DNA from: Cerrena zonata | Taxonomy: Eukaryota; Basidiomycota; Agaricomycetes; Polyporales; Cerrenaceae | Assembly (NCBI GenBank): GCA_038087015.1 | Contig: JASBNA010000027.1 | Location: 489,097-553,096, forward strand | Direction of reading: 5' to 3' | Length of the DNA stretch: 64,000 nt | Shown: positions 33,079 to 44,195 of the stretch, in pieces | How the letters are laid out: the number at the start of each line of letters is the position of its first letter | Position numbering within the stretch: the first letter of the stretch is position 1 | Notes under the pieces: generated by a model | Seen by the model: the letters and a program-made list of their open reading frames with translations, nothing else | What the model was told of the DNA's origin: nothing | The model's database searches: none | Program-made: the position numbers and the translations under genes

Positions 33079-34395
33079 TCAGGTTATTCTTCCCAACTTC
33101 TTTCTCAAATCATTCTTTCCAATTTTAGATACCTGTTTCAAATCAAATCTCCAGCATAGAGGTAGAGATCGTTCGAAATCGTTTTCTGTTATTTTGGGGA
33201 ATGCATAACCAAAAGCAACATCTTCTTGCTTGTCAGAGAAGATTCTAAGACTTTGAGGATTAAGACGCACCAAGCATGGCAGTGAGACCTTGGGTCTTCC
33301 TCTCCTCTTTGGAATAGGTTTTAAAAATTCGGTGAATATAAGGGGGTCACCCTCCGAGGAGCCATCATCCTGGTTTGGTATTTCATCATCAAGGTCTGGC
33401 ATATCAGGGAGAGGCTGACTATCTAGCTCGAAAGCCTTTTCCTCATGTTCTGATACATTTCGTGATGTGTTATCTAAAGTTGTTCGATGGTACTTTCTTT
33501 TTGTCAAAGGTTTTCGTTCTAGATGATCACTTGAGCTTTTTCTTTTTAGCCTCTTACTTGAGTGATCATGGGAATTAGTTAATTCATTATGCTGCTCCTT
33601 TTTAACTGGATCGATAGTCTTTGGGTTGTGGCCGCAAGATACGTCGGTGCCAGCTAGTACAATTTTGGGCATGGCATACGGACTCATGAGTATTTCGTAC
33701 CCATTGTGTAAAGCTAGTCTTATAATAGGACCATTCCTCAAAACTCGCTCTTTCTCTCTTTTCTCTTGTAAGGTCGACATAGGAATGGATAAAATTGATT
33801 CATCATCATCGTCAGAATCAATACCCTGATCATATTTCTTCATATCATTCAATAAAACCTCTTGTCTTCTCCTCCAATCATCGTGCTTCTTCAAAAGACG
33901 GCCGATTTCATCAATAGTAAGTTGACGCTTTCGCAGAAGTTCCTCATAATCCCGAATATCTCTGATATAAGTGATTTTGGGAAGATGCCTAACCCAGTCA
34001 TACTGCCTTCATCAAAGAAAGCTGAGAACGTAAGTTATCGACCTCAGACATAATCTTGAGCCTTTCTGAATTCATCATATTCTTCTCCTCTTTTTTCATC
34101 TTCTTATGAAAGGCCTCATAGTTTGAATCAGCGAGTGGGTCCGGTTTTGACTTATTCCTTCGGGGTAATAATCTATCAATCACCTTCAAATTAATTAACT
34201 TGCTAGTTTTATGAGATGCTGGGAAATTAACATCCTCAAAAGAACTGTATAAATCCTCATAGCTGCTCCCCTCATTAACTTTTATTTCCTCGTTCTGAAC
34301 AAGAGTGGACTTATGTTATCGAAATTAAACGTTTGTTGAACTGGTTTATTAGTCTCATCTTTGGACCGTAGTCTTCTTTCCCTTCCGTTAGACAT
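33079..34395 (-). CDS. SAS4: SAS histone acetyltransferase complex subunit Sas4, two frameshifts
   Basis: Sas4 joins Sas2 and Sas5 in the complex that acetylates H4K16 and marks the borders of silent chromatin. ATG at 34395 (MSNGRERRLRSKDE) starts the protein. The frame shifts near 34320 (to KSTLVQNEE..., then KVIDRLLPRRNKS) and near 34005. The SAS4 domain spans the second break: EKNMMNSERLKIMSEVDNLR before it, and WVRHLPKITYIRDIRDYEEL, then KRQLTIDEIGRLLKKHDDW, after it. A basic GRP-type stretch (PKRRGRPKVSLP) and a conserved C-terminal LCWRFDLKQVSK follow. Total about 438 residues. Confidence 0.82.
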
Positions 34396-34702
34396 ACTAG
34401 TGGATAAAGCTCAGATGCACATTTCAATATGCCAATCTTCACCTACGAGAATCTTGTGGTTCCACTAATATGAAGCACTAGTTCTATCTATTCAAAGTAT
34501 TACTTTGCAGAGTCAAATGCATCAGGAGTTAGTGTTGATGTTTTTTTTAAGTGTCTTTTTCCGCTAACAAAACAAAAAAAAAAATTCAGAGAAACGAACA
34601 AAGCGAAAAATTCAATCGATTAAATACGATCTTCAAGTCTTCAGCTATGATTAAGACGATAAGTTTACAGGCTATCGCACAAATAAGCAGAAGATAGGGA
34701 TA
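34396..34702. promoter_or_regulatory. Divergent promoter of SAS4 and CDC1
   Basis: 307 bp with an A-run near 34570-34585 and no gene. No clear motif. Confidence 0.45.
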
Positions 34703-36205
34703 ATGAATTATCGAAGAAAGGAGAAAACAGAGGACGCGTTGCCTTTGCCAATTGGGGCTAAGCAGGAGAAGTTCAAGCCAAAAGTACAGTTCAAGGCCAA
34801 TATGACCGTCAACATTGACAGCGTTCTAGAAAGCGTTAAGAAGATCCAATGGAAGTTGATTGTATACTTTGTTATACTATGGATAATGGTGGTACACTTT
34901 TTTGAACGTACCGTGCCCAAAAATGTATTTAAAAGATGTGAATGGAATAATTGGGAAGGTTGGAATGAAAAATCTAAATCAGCAGTTCCTCATAGAGTTG
35001 CTTTGATAGCAGACCCCCAGATAGTAGATGAACACACTTATGAAGACAGGCCACTGATAGTCACTTATTTCATTAAGAAGATAAGTGATAACTATTTGTA
35101 CAGAAATCACATATACTTGAATCATTACCTCGACCCGGACAGTATGATATTCTTGGGAGATTTGTTTGATGGAGGAAGAGAGTGGGACGATAGTATATGG
35201 ATGAAGGAATTTAAGAGGTTCAATAAAATATTTCCCAAGAAAGTTAATAGAAATTGCATCCAGTCACTTCCTGGAAATCACGATATTGGTTTTCAAAAGG
35301 TTGATTATGAAGTATCGAAAAGATTTAATGCTTTCTTCGGTGAACCTAATGATTTCTATGAACTAGGAAATCATTCTATAGTACTTTTGGATTCTATATC
35401 TTTATCTTATGCCAATCCTAAGATTCAAAGAGAACCGATGGAGTTTTTAAATACTTTAAATGATAAACTCAATCCACAATTCCCAAGAATCTTATTGACA
35501 CATGTTCCACTTTATAGATTCAATGATAAACAATTATGTGGCCCCTTAAGAGAATCACACAAGAAATTTCCTGTCAGAAAGGGCCATCAGTATCAAACTG
35601 TCATCGATTATGAGATTTCTCAACAGGTTCTTAAAACTGTTCGCCCTGAAATCGTTTTCAGTGGTGATGATCATGACTACTGCGATATTCAACATTCATA
35701 TTATGAAAACGGTAAAGAAAGTCTTTCGAGGGAAATAACCGTGAAAACCGCCTCTATGACAAATGGAATTAAGTATCCAGCCATCCAATTATTATCGTTG
35801 AATAATCCATATGATCCAAAACCGAAAAAGAAGACTGTTGATGAGGACGATTTGGATCATGAAGAAAGAGTAAAACATACGTTCTCCACGCATATGTGTT
35901 ACCTACCAAGTCCATATGCTGCTTTGAACTCTTACATATTTACCCTCATTCTAAGCATTGGTTTCTTATTTATATACTTTGTCTGTCCCAGGACCTTATT
36001 GACGCTTATAAAATTCAAAAATTCCATCCTTCAAAAAGATACTGTATTACCACTGTTTGACCTGGGCAAGTGGAAACCAGTCAAGTCCAATGATCAAATA
36101 CTTTTCCTTGAAGCAGAAAGAAATATTAATGGGTTTTTAAGTCATACAACTGTTTTAACACTTTTCATCTACTTAGTGTTCTCCATATATTATAGATTTA
36201 TTTGA
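34703..36205 (+). CDS. CDC1: GPI-anchor mannose-ethanolamine phosphate phosphodiesterase Cdc1
   Basis: Metallophosphoesterase of the ER/Golgi that removes ethanolamine phosphate from the first mannose of GPI anchors (PGAP5 relative). ATG at 34703 gives 500 residues. Membrane spans lie at about 50-68 and in two C-terminal segments (about 410-430 and 480-497). The metal-binding motifs appear in order: ALIADPQIVD (about 104), FLGDLFDGGREWDD (about 150), LPGNHDIGF (about 190), LLTHVPLYR (about 265) and FSGDDHDYC (about 320). YLDPDSMIFLGD and KGHQYQTVI are typical of Cdc1 as opposed to the paralogue Ted1. Frame intact; convergent with SEC10. Confidence 0.95.
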   Translation: MNYRRKEKTEDALPLPIGAKQEKFKPKVQFKANMTVNIDSVLESVKKIQWKLIVYFVILWIMVVHFFERTVPKNVFKRCEWNNWEGWNEKSKSAVPHRVALIADPQIVDEHTYEDRPLIVTYFIKKISDNYLYRNHIYLNHYLDPDSMIFLGDLFDGGREWDDSIWMKEFKRFNKIFPKKVNRNCIQSLPGNHDIGFQKVDYEVSKRFNAFFGEPNDFYELGNHSIVLLDSISLSYANPKIQREPMEFLNTLNDKLNPQFPRILLTHVPLYRFNDKQLCGPLRESHKKFPVRKGHQYQTVIDYEISQQVLKTVRPEIVFSGDDHDYCDIQHSYYENGKESLSREITVKTASMTNGIKYPAIQLLSLNNPYDPKPKKKTVDEDDLDHEERVKHTFSTHMCYLPSPYAALNSYIFTLILSIGFLFIYFVCPRTLLTLIKFKNSILQKDTVLPLFDLGKWKPVKSNDQILFLEAERNINGFLSHTTVLTLFIYLVFSIYYRFI

Positions 36206-36280
36206 GTACAATATAGAATTTTAATAGAACTTTTTTCTTTTTCATTATGAAGTCATGTAAATCGTATCAAGTATCGTCAA

Positions 36281-38734
36281 TTACTTAAAACTGAAAAATC
36301 TTTCTATATAGCTTGGATTAAAATCACTTCTTTTTGACACATATTGTCTCACCGCATAAGGTTTCAAATTGGCCAATTGACCTTCAGTAACAAGTGAATT
36401 GATCAAATTTGGATGAACAGTAAACAAGTTTGCAATTTCTTTCAATAATTGGAATTTATCAGAAAGCTCAGGAATACCCCACTGGTCGATAACTGATTGA
36501 TAGCGAATGACATCCTTAGTCAAAGTAACCCCACCAGTCGACGTCACAGTATATTTTTTATAATGCTCTAGTAATTGATTTAAAAAATTCATCCCGATTT
36601 TTATGAGTACGTTAGTAAGATTTGAGTTACTCAAATGGGAGCAAAGGTTTTCATGAACCACCGAAATGAATTCTGAAGTGTCTTCACATGATTCAGTATC
36701 ATAGTCATTGACTGTATCGCTTAGGAAATCTTTCTTTTTTTGTTTACTCAAGTAATAAGTGATTCTAGCAGAGGTCATAGCGATTGTATCATCTAAAATT
36801 CTGTTCAAAGACTTTTCACAAGAGGAAATGTAAACATTAGTTAAACTGATCATTCTATTTCTAATGTTTGGGTTATTCACAGCACATGGCAAAACTATTT
36901 TTTTGATACAAGCAGAAACAAGGTACAAAATATCGCTTGTCAAATTTGCAGTACTCAAGTAGTCGAAGTTGAAAGGCTGGTTAGAGTTAACTTTACTTGA
37001 AGATTTTTCTTGAACTAGTTGGTCATAAGCCACAACGAGACCACCAGTGAGATATAGCTTACCGAAATCAAATAGTAATATTTCTAAAATTTCTAGCGAA
37101 TATTCTGGGGATTTGTTAGGAGCCAATTCTAAAACTCTGGCGATCGATTCGATAGCTGATTTCGTTATCACTTCAACCTTTGTTATATTTAATCTTGCAA
37201 ATTCCTTATAGTCCCTGTTGTATTCGTATTGATCAACTGAGTTTCTGTTGGTGGTTCTATCTGCCAAATGAGAGCTCATGAAATTCTTGAATTGTTGTAA
37301 TCTTTTCTTTTCGTGGAACTGAGAATTTTCTTGACCACCAAGCTTATTAGAATTATCTGTTTCTGACTCTTCGAGTCTTTTCTTCAAGTAATTGTTGGAT
37401 AATGCCTTTTCATTGAAAGTATTAAACTTGTGAACGATGTTATAGATTATCTCTTCTAGATTTTTCTTTTCCCAATTAAAGTAATTATTCTCAAAAAGGT
37501 ATTCAATGAATAAGTCATAGAAAGATTGATCTAAAATAGCACTTAATTCGTTTTCATGATCAAAATCATTTGTAGTTAAAAACTCTTTCACATCTTTTGT
37601 AAAATCCCCAACTAAAATGTAAAGCGCATGTAATATTCTGACATGTGCCAAAGAGCTTACTGACATGGAGTACTGTAATAATGTTGTGACCTTATTTTGG
37701 ATCATCTGAGCATATATTCTTTGAATAAAGATCTTGAGAACTGGTATTGGATCTTCAAAAACTTGTTGAACAATTCTCGCTTGAGACTTTATTCCCACTC
37801 TCAATCGAGTTAGTAATAATTCAGTTGCATCGTCCTTGAGGATTTCAGTCCCTGCATAATTTGGATCCGATAGACTAACCCAGACCGCTTCATTATCTAA
37901 TAAGGATTTAGTATTTTCATCTTCATCTTGTCTTTCAGCCTCTAGTAATAAATCATTTTGGCTAACAAAGGCTTGAACCACATTGCCACCGCCATTGAAT
38001 TCGAATAAAATTTGGGCTATTCCTTTCATTATGTCAAATTCATTTTCTTCCGATGCAACTTCAAATTTATTAAGTAGATTTCTCTCCATTAATTCACTAA
38101 ATTTCTCTATTGACTTGACACATTTTGAAGTCTTGGGTATATTTTCTGAACTTGCTTCGATTTTTTTGGCCAAAGTAAGAAGATTCAGTACAGTTTTAGC
38201 ACATTTAACCTTATCATCATGTTTCGTACTAGTTCTTAAGTTTTCCAAAGGATCATATTTTTCTTTTGTATAAAAACCATGATATGCACGAATCAAAAAG
38301 ATCGTTTCAGTGGAGCGGTCTCGAGAATTAGTGATTTTGTTCAATTGTTGACCAAGTGGATCGATTTCCTTGGAGATTCTAGATATTTTCGAGTCAAGTC
38401 CATCAAATTTGGATTCTATATTGTCGATTTTGGATGATAACAGAAGAACATTGTTACTATGTTTTAATTCATATTCGTCAACGTCTTTTTCGGCAATCTC
38501 TTTTCTTTGGGAAGCCTCGACACTCAATTGTTTCAACTCTCTCAATGTAGATTCGAATGTTCTTATGTATGGTTTAGGATCAAGATACTCCAATTTATTA
38601 ACCTCAGCACCTTTCAAAAAATGATCCTTACTCAATTCTTCGATAAAATCATTCACCGTCAATCCATGAAGAAAGTTATCAAGATTGAGAAGCTTCCTTA
38701 TGTCATCGTCCAAATCATAAATCGAGAAGTTCAT
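36281..38734 (-). CDS. SEC10: Exocyst complex subunit Sec10
   Basis: Sec10 is one of eight exocyst subunits that tether secretory vesicles to the plasma membrane at sites of growth. The first ATG is 38734, giving MNFSIYDLDDDIRKLLNLDN, which lines up with the S. cerevisiae start. The 817-residue product shows FLHGLTVNDFIEELSKDH, LDPKPYIRTFESTLRELKQL, FNGGGNVVQAFVSQND, and a C-terminal run with GGVTLTKDVIRYQSVI, WGIPEL and LFTVHPNLINSLVTEGQLAN. These match Sec10 segment by segment. It is helical throughout, and the frame is intact. Confidence 0.96.
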   Translation of the reverse strand: MNFSIYDLDDDIRKLLNLDNFLHGLTVNDFIEELSKDHFLKGAEVNKLEYLDPKPYIRTFESTLRELKQLSVEASQRKEIAEKDVDEYELKHSNNVLLLSSKIDNIESKFDGLDSKISRISKEIDPLGQQLNKITNSRDRSTETIFLIRAYHGFYTKEKYDPLENLRTSTKHDDKVKCAKTVLNLLTLAKKIEASSENIPKTSKCVKSIEKFSELMERNLLNKFEVASEENEFDIMKGIAQILFEFNGGGNVVQAFVSQNDLLLEAERQDEDENTKSLLDNEAVWVSLSDPNYAGTEILKDDATELLLTRLRVGIKSQARIVQQVFEDPIPVLKIFIQRIYAQMIQNKVTTLLQYSMSVSSLAHVRILHALYILVGDFTKDVKEFLTTNDFDHENELSAILDQSFYDLFIEYLFENNYFNWEKKNLEEIIYNIVHKFNTFNEKALSNNYLKKRLEESETDNSNKLGGQENSQFHEKKRLQQFKNFMSSHLADRTTNRNSVDQYEYNRDYKEFARLNITKVEVITKSAIESIARVLELAPNKSPEYSLEILEILLFDFGKLYLTGGLVVAYDQLVQEKSSSKVNSNQPFNFDYLSTANLTSDILYLVSACIKKIVLPCAVNNPNIRNRMISLTNVYISSCEKSLNRILDDTIAMTSARITYYLSKQKKKDFLSDTVNDYDTESCEDTSEFISVVHENLCSHLSNSNLTNVLIKIGMNFLNQLLEHYKKYTVTSTGGVTLTKDVIRYQSVIDQWGIPELSDKFQLLKEIANLFTVHPNLINSLVTEGQLANLKPYAVRQYVSKRSDFNPSYIERFFSFK

Positions 38735-39174
38735 GATTATCTTCAAGGATCTTGATAATTATATCTAACTCGAAGTACCCTTTGGATTAGAAGAATAACA
38801 ACACTAGCAAAAAAATGAAAATCAAATTGCGAGATCCGACTTTTGGTCATGTGACATATCCCGTAACTCGATACTAGGTGTTTGGATGTATTGTATTTGC
38901 TTTACTTAGAGTTATAAAGATAAGTTATCGGTTCTTGTATTAAGGTGTATTTGTAGTATAGAGGATCTCCTTTGATGAAACTGATTTCATTCGTTCAATC
39001 GGAGATTTTGTTCAAGAACAAAAGTGAAATGCAACAATAAACTGAATTTATTGAAAAAAGCTGCAAAATAGAAACAATTGCAAAAATTGTTTATTTTAAT
39101 ATTTGTCTACAAAGACTAATTCCTTTTATAAGTATCAAAAACAATGAAAACATCATATATTACATTACAATAGC
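38735..39174. other. SEC10 promoter and 3' region of the orphan-family gene
   Basis: 440 bp, AT-rich. No gene and no clear motif. Confidence 0.45.
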
Positions 39175-40989
39175 TCAATAACTTTCAAGAAGATCTTTGT
39201 AAGATACACATTTTAACTCCTGGGTTATTCTATACCTATCACCGTCAAAGTAAAACCATCTAGAATGACCCCTAAAAGGACTTGGTCCCCAGGTAGGAAC
39301 AAGACAGACTGAATCTATACCACAAGATTGAGAACATCTGGTGAATAGTGACCAACGTAGATCTGAAAGGAATTTTTGCAAAGTCTCCTTGGAATGCAAT
39401 AGATTGTCCTTATGCATTGAGAGGTTTTCAGATGAGCCTTCAACATAGATATCTACCAAAATATTTCTACTCAATTCGAAAATGTCAAATATTGTATCAT
39501 AAACTTCCGTGAAAATCTTGTGAATTGAAGAGTATACCAACATTTCCGATTCTGTTTTGATGGGGTGTGTTAAGTAAACATAATCGTCTAATGCTGCTGA
39601 GAAGCCGTTTTTCCTTTTTAAATCCAATTCTCAATATTGTTATCAGAATATCTTCTCACAAAGTTATAGGTAAATGTAGTTAAGTTTGAAGCTATCAGAC
39701 CGATCGATTCTAACGTAATATCATTCTCGCTGGAATGAAAGAAGCTGAGTGAGTTATTCAAGCTGACAAGTAAGGGCCCAAATTTTTTCTCTATACGATT
39801 TGTTATCTTCTGCCAGTCCGTTCCAAACTCTGAAGGATCGATGGGGGCTGATAAGGCACTTTCAAGTCCTGAAATAATATACTTTTTCAAATCATCCAGT
39901 AAGTTGTTTATTCTTCTAGGTATAAGGGTCAGGGGTGATATAAGTTTTATTCAAGGGTGTAACCATACGAGAAAAATCAACTAGAATCCTATCTTCACCA
40001 AGATCAGTTAGCTCACCTGCTTGAACATGCTCAAAGCCCATTTTTGCCTCTAAATTATCTAAGATAGAGCTTCTATTAGCAGCAAACGGAGATGTATCAT
40101 TTTTCTTTTCGAAAGGGAAATTAATTAGCTCTGTGACATTATTCAATGTGGTATTATATACTAGATCGACGTCATTAATGAAATCGCAAATAATCACTTC
40201 AAAGCCAATCTCCATCCTTATTACACCATGTAATCCAAACGGTTTACCCCATTTACAAATAGTATTTGCAGTTTCTCTTTCATTTACCCAGTGGTTCGAT
40301 TCTTTTTGCTGACCAAGAACCAACTGTTGATCCATTGTTCCATCATTAGTTTTAGCTGCTGAGGCACCTTCCAAGAAGATTAACTTATCCAAAGGTTTTG
40401 CAGTTTTAAAGGTGTATAGAAAAGCGTCTGACCGGTGGAAAAATTTGAATTTATTTTTATTTTTCCTGATATCTTCAGGAACTTGACGAGGACCATAACT
40501 AGGAGGGCCATTTTCAGTATGGCTGTGGCTATCAGGTGGACCGTGACCAGGACCACCAGGAGGACCACCAGGAGGACCATGTCCCCATCTATTCAAAGCC
40601 CTTGGAAATCCAGCAAAAGCTACACTAAATTCATAATCCATTGCAATCCATTCGGGAGTCGTGGGGATATTTGGATCACTAGTTGAATGAAAGAGCGGAG
40701 TATTAGCTGGAATGTAAGCAGGGATAAAAGAAACTCCGTTTGGAAATAGATTAGCATCTTTTTGTTTGAGGGCTCCTTGAACGGTATTGAAAATAGCAGT
40801 AGCATTATCGAAATCAATGGGATAGTCTTTCAAATCATACGAATTCTTTTTAACAATGGCTTCTGATAAACCAATCAGAAATTTTTCAGCGTCATTTTCA
40901 AGATGTTTATAGAGATAGATACAACTTATCAAGAAAATCGCCAGAAATGACGCCCATTTCAGTAATGGATATTGAAACAACAGCATCAT
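39175..40989 (-). CDS. Single-span protein of an uncharacterised fungal family (two frameshifts)
   Basis: ATG at 40989 (or 40986) starts with MLLFQYPLL and a strong signal anchor (about residues 8-27, WASFLAIFLISCIYLYKHL). The frame shifts near 39919 and near 39618, and the parts join into about 605 residues. Segments characteristic of a family I know only as hypothetical proteins in filamentous fungi are present: TPEWIAMDYEFSVAF, KPLDKLIFLEGASAAKTNDG, HGVIRMEIGFEVIICDF, and a Cys-containing C-terminus (RCSQSCGIDSVCLVPTWGPS). A Gly/Pro/His-rich insert follows residue 140. The layout suggests a lumenal or secreted domain behind an ER anchor. Function unknown; I do not assign a name. Confidence 0.75.
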
Positions 40990-41509
40990 CACTGAAATCA
41001 AACAGTTATGGGATTTTTTGTTGAATCACCAATTTAATTCGACGATCTTATCTAAATTTAACGGTTTTGGTTTGATAGGGGAACGGCCGAATCGGCGTGG
41101 CTCCGGACTCTACCTACAAGGCTTATCTCAAATCCCGAAACATGACAATCCCGAAACGCTTTCGAAAGCTGATAGGACATAACATATCAGATCATTTGTA
41201 CAAATGAATATTCAGATGAGTTATCAAGCTGGCTGCCAAGTTCAACTCCACTTCCTTATCTTATCAGTTTGATCGTCATATGTACGGATTTCAACGTCTG
41301 ATGTACGGGTGACTTAGTTGTAATTTCTCAAACACTCAATTGATTTCGACTTTTGAAAGGTTCAGATGTTCTGAACCACACCCGTGCACCGTATAATAGA
41401 GACTACAATTAAAATTACTAAACTAAACATCCAATTTAACTATACAATCATATAAGATAAGTTATACAACCATACAGAAAACCAAACTTAACAAACTCAA
41501 CTAAAGGAC
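40990..41509. other. Promoter of the orphan-family gene
   Basis: 520 bp with no gene. It includes a GC-richer patch with a CGGCCGAATCGGCG near-palindrome (about 41091) and two ATCCCGAAAC repeats (about 41130-41160), both candidates for zinc-cluster regulator sites; no regulator is known here. Confidence 0.4.
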
Positions 41510-41995
<486 letters not shown>

Positions 41996-42194
41996 TTACC
42001 AATAAGTATGAAGAATCAAAACTATATATAAAGAAAAGTCAGAAAGAAACTAGTTGAAATATTATCCTCATCGTACCCGTAGGATTGTCCTACCAAACGA
42101 AAATTTTTCGGTGCGCACAGAAAAAAAAAAAAAAAAAAAAAAAAAAAAACAGGCAAAAAAAGACCAAGAAAAAGAGCAGTCACTTCAGGTCTTC

Positions 42195-42202
42195 AGCCCT
42201 AC
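42195..42202 (+). promoter_or_regulatory. Tbf1-type box (AGCCCTAC) upstream of UBI3
   Basis: AGCCCTAC, 230 bp upstream of the minus-strand UBI3 start and 14 bp from a CACGTG. It matches the box before RPS10 except for its last base. Confidence 0.55.
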
Positions 42203-42216
42203 CGAAAAGCACCACG

Positions 42217-42222
42217 CACGTG
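42217..42222. promoter_or_regulatory. Cbf1-type E-box (CACGTG) upstream of UBI3
   Basis: GCACGTGACTC; CACGTGAC is a strong Cbf1 context. It is paired with the Tbf1-type box, as in RPS10. Confidence 0.58.
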
Positions 42223-42663
42223 ACTCGGAAACAAATTGTCACTCCGAAAAAGGTATCACCAGGACGAAGTCGTATTTGCAACAAACGTAATACCCCAATC
42301 TTGGATATTTACAACCATAAGAACAACATAGACGACAAGACAGGCAATCAGAGAAACAACAACAGGATATCAGAATATCATAAGCTTGCGTATTTGATGC
42401 ACCTCGGTTTGTAAAGTGATCGTTTATATAAAACGTTGAAGTGAGAATTAGCGGTTAAAGGTTGATTATATAAATGATTATGATTGGTGATAAAGTATTA
42501 CAGAATAGAAGTAGGCTTTATCAATCTATGAACGGCAGGACTTCTGAAAAAGAGTTTCCGAGGCATATTACATATAGACCGCCTAAAGTGAACCAAACAT
42601 TCATGATAAGATTGAAAAAAATACTCGATACGATTTTATGCAAGAATTGAATATATTAATACA

Positions 42664-43311
42664 CTATAGATCTAAATCATCGTCAGAATCTTGATCAACC
42701 GGTTTAATTGATCCCCTGATAGAACCATAGTTAATAGTTCTTCTATTGATGACGTTTCTCAAAAGAAGAAAGTTTTCTAAATCTTCTATATTAAAATTAT
42801 TTGGATCATTTCCTAATTTTTCAAAACCAACAAGTCTATCTAATTCTTTACCGTTTTTATAAATCACCACAAACGGTAAGATTTTTATCCCTAACTTTGT
42901 TACAAGAAATGGAGCGTCTTTGGCTTTAATAATTATCACTTTTAGTGCCAAATGTTTTTCGGCTATTATACTCAATTTATCATTCATTTTTTTACATTTA
43001 TCAAATTCTGGTTGATAGAAGTGAACAAGGGTATACTCATTTGAAGTGACGGTTTCCATTAATCGTTTTTCATCTTCAATTGTAATGATATTTCCGTATT
43101 GTTCTCCAGCAGTGGCATTATCAATGCGATTGAATTCTTTTTTCAATTCTTGTATTCTTTCATCTCTATATTTCGCTAAGGTATCGTCCTGCTCCAATAA
43201 TTCTAATAGCTCATCATCGTCACTATTGACTTCTTCATCGTCCTGATCCAACTGTTTCTGAAGCTTGGCCTCCTGGTACTGTTCTACCAACTTAGACTGC
43301 TGTTGATCCAT
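42664..43311 (-). CDS. PLP1: Phosducin-like thioredoxin-fold protein Plp1
   Basis: Plp1 (TXNDC9 in animals) works with the CCT chaperonin in folding tubulin and actin. ATG at 43311 gives 215 residues. An acidic helical N-terminus (DDELLELLEQDDTLAKYRDE, then RIQELKKEF) leads into a thioredoxin-like fold (about 75-180) with TLVHFYQPEFDKCKKMNDKL, GIKILPFVVIYKNGKELDRL and VGFEKLGN. The catalytic CxxC is absent (FDKCKK), as in this family. The tail is acidic (DQDSDDDLDL). Frame intact. Confidence 0.92.
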   Translation of the reverse strand: MDQQQSKLVEQYQEAKLQKQLDQDDEEVNSDDDELLELLEQDDTLAKYRDERIQELKKEFNRIDNATAGEQYGNIITIEDEKRLMETVTSNEYTLVHFYQPEFDKCKKMNDKLSIIAEKHLALKVIIIKAKDAPFLVTKLGIKILPFVVIYKNGKELDRLVGFEKLGNDPNNFNIEDLENFLLLRNVINRRTINYGSIRGSIKPVDQDSDDDLDL

Positions 43312-43381
43312 CCTATACTCTCTATAAAGAAAGATTTGTTATTTCAGAATCAAAAGAGAGAGCGAAAAAAATTGTCGTTTA

Positions 43382-43387
43382 ACGCGT
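43382..43387. promoter_or_regulatory. MCB-type box (ACGCGT) upstream of PLP1
   Basis: ACGCGT about 71 bp upstream of the PLP1 start, with GTCGCGT nearby. It could also fall in the 3' end of the small coiled-coil gene's transcript. Weak single-site evidence. Confidence 0.3.
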
Positions 43388-43454
43388 ATTCAAATGTCGC
43401 GTTTATCTTTTTTTTTTTTCTTTCTTTCGTTAAATTCGTTCTTTATTATCTACT

Positions 43455-43751
43455 TCACAAACTGTCTAACGTCTCTAGGATATGAGAGATGGTAGCTGTA
43501 TTTCTTTTAATCATATCAATAAAGTTTATATCAATTTGTTGTTTTTCTGTACCAGTCAACCGTGCCCGTGCTTTGTTTTGCTGCTCGAGGTCTACCGATA
43601 CGGTATTCTGTAATAGTTCAATTGATCGTATTAAGTTGGTATCGATTTGTTTAACTGTAGAAAGTATGATTTCAAGTTCAAGAAGTAGTGCTTCCTGTTG
43701 TTGCTGTTCGGTGGCAGATGTCTTTGGTGGCTCGTGGTTCCTGTCACTCAT
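43455..43751 (-). CDS. Small coiled-coil protein, unrecognised
   Basis: ATG at 43751 gives 98 residues. It is acidic to neutral and helical throughout: ELEIILSTVKQIDTNLIRSI, then LQNTVSVDLEQQNKARARL, and a C-terminal helix IDMIKRNTATISHILETLDS. The size and helical layout resemble small subunits of multiprotein assemblies (kinetochore, Mediator, BLOC-1), but I could not match one. An ACGCGT box lies 128 bp upstream, which would suit a cell-cycle protein. It lies between PLP1 and a Ser/Asn-rich gene on the same strand. Confidence 0.65.
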   Translation of the reverse strand: MSDRNHEPPKTSATEQQQQEALLLELEIILSTVKQIDTNLIRSIELLQNTVSVDLEQQNKARARLTGTEKQQIDINFIDMIKRNTATISHILETLDSL

Positions 43752-44195
43752 TTCGTCAAGTCAAAGATGAGGGTCCGGCACTCGGGTGAATCGCTTGGGT
43801 CTAAATAGAAAGAAGTTGGAAGAAAAAGGAAAAACTCAACCAAAAACCCAAAAGAAAAAAAAAAAGCGGGAGCAAAAAACGCGTGGAAAAAAAGCCCAAA
43901 ACACTGCATATAAGGCACTACTGCAAAAAAAAAAGACAGAAAACCGTTGAATGAATGCAAATTATTAAAAAAGACTCTATGAACTAGTGTATAAACGTGA
44001 AATGAAAGAGAAAAAAAAAGACAAAAAGACTAACTAAATACAGAAGTATTATTAAAAATGCAAAGCTTGAAGAAGGCACCCGGAACAAAAGATATATAGT
44101 AACAAACAAAAGGAACAACATACTGAAATTAGAACAAATATAATATAGACCTCACCAAAAGAAACGAAACAGAAAAAAAGAAGAAGGATGGAGTA
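43752..44195. promoter_or_regulatory. Promoter of the small coiled-coil gene
   Basis: 444 bp, very A-rich, no gene. ACGCGT at 43879-43884 (AAAACGCGTGG) is a candidate MBF site. Confidence 0.4.

Noticed and set aside
43455..43751. Assignment of the small coiled-coil protein to a DASH or Mediator subunit
   Set aside because: Compared from memory with Dad1-4, Hsk3, Med9, Med11 and Snn1, no segment matched well enough.
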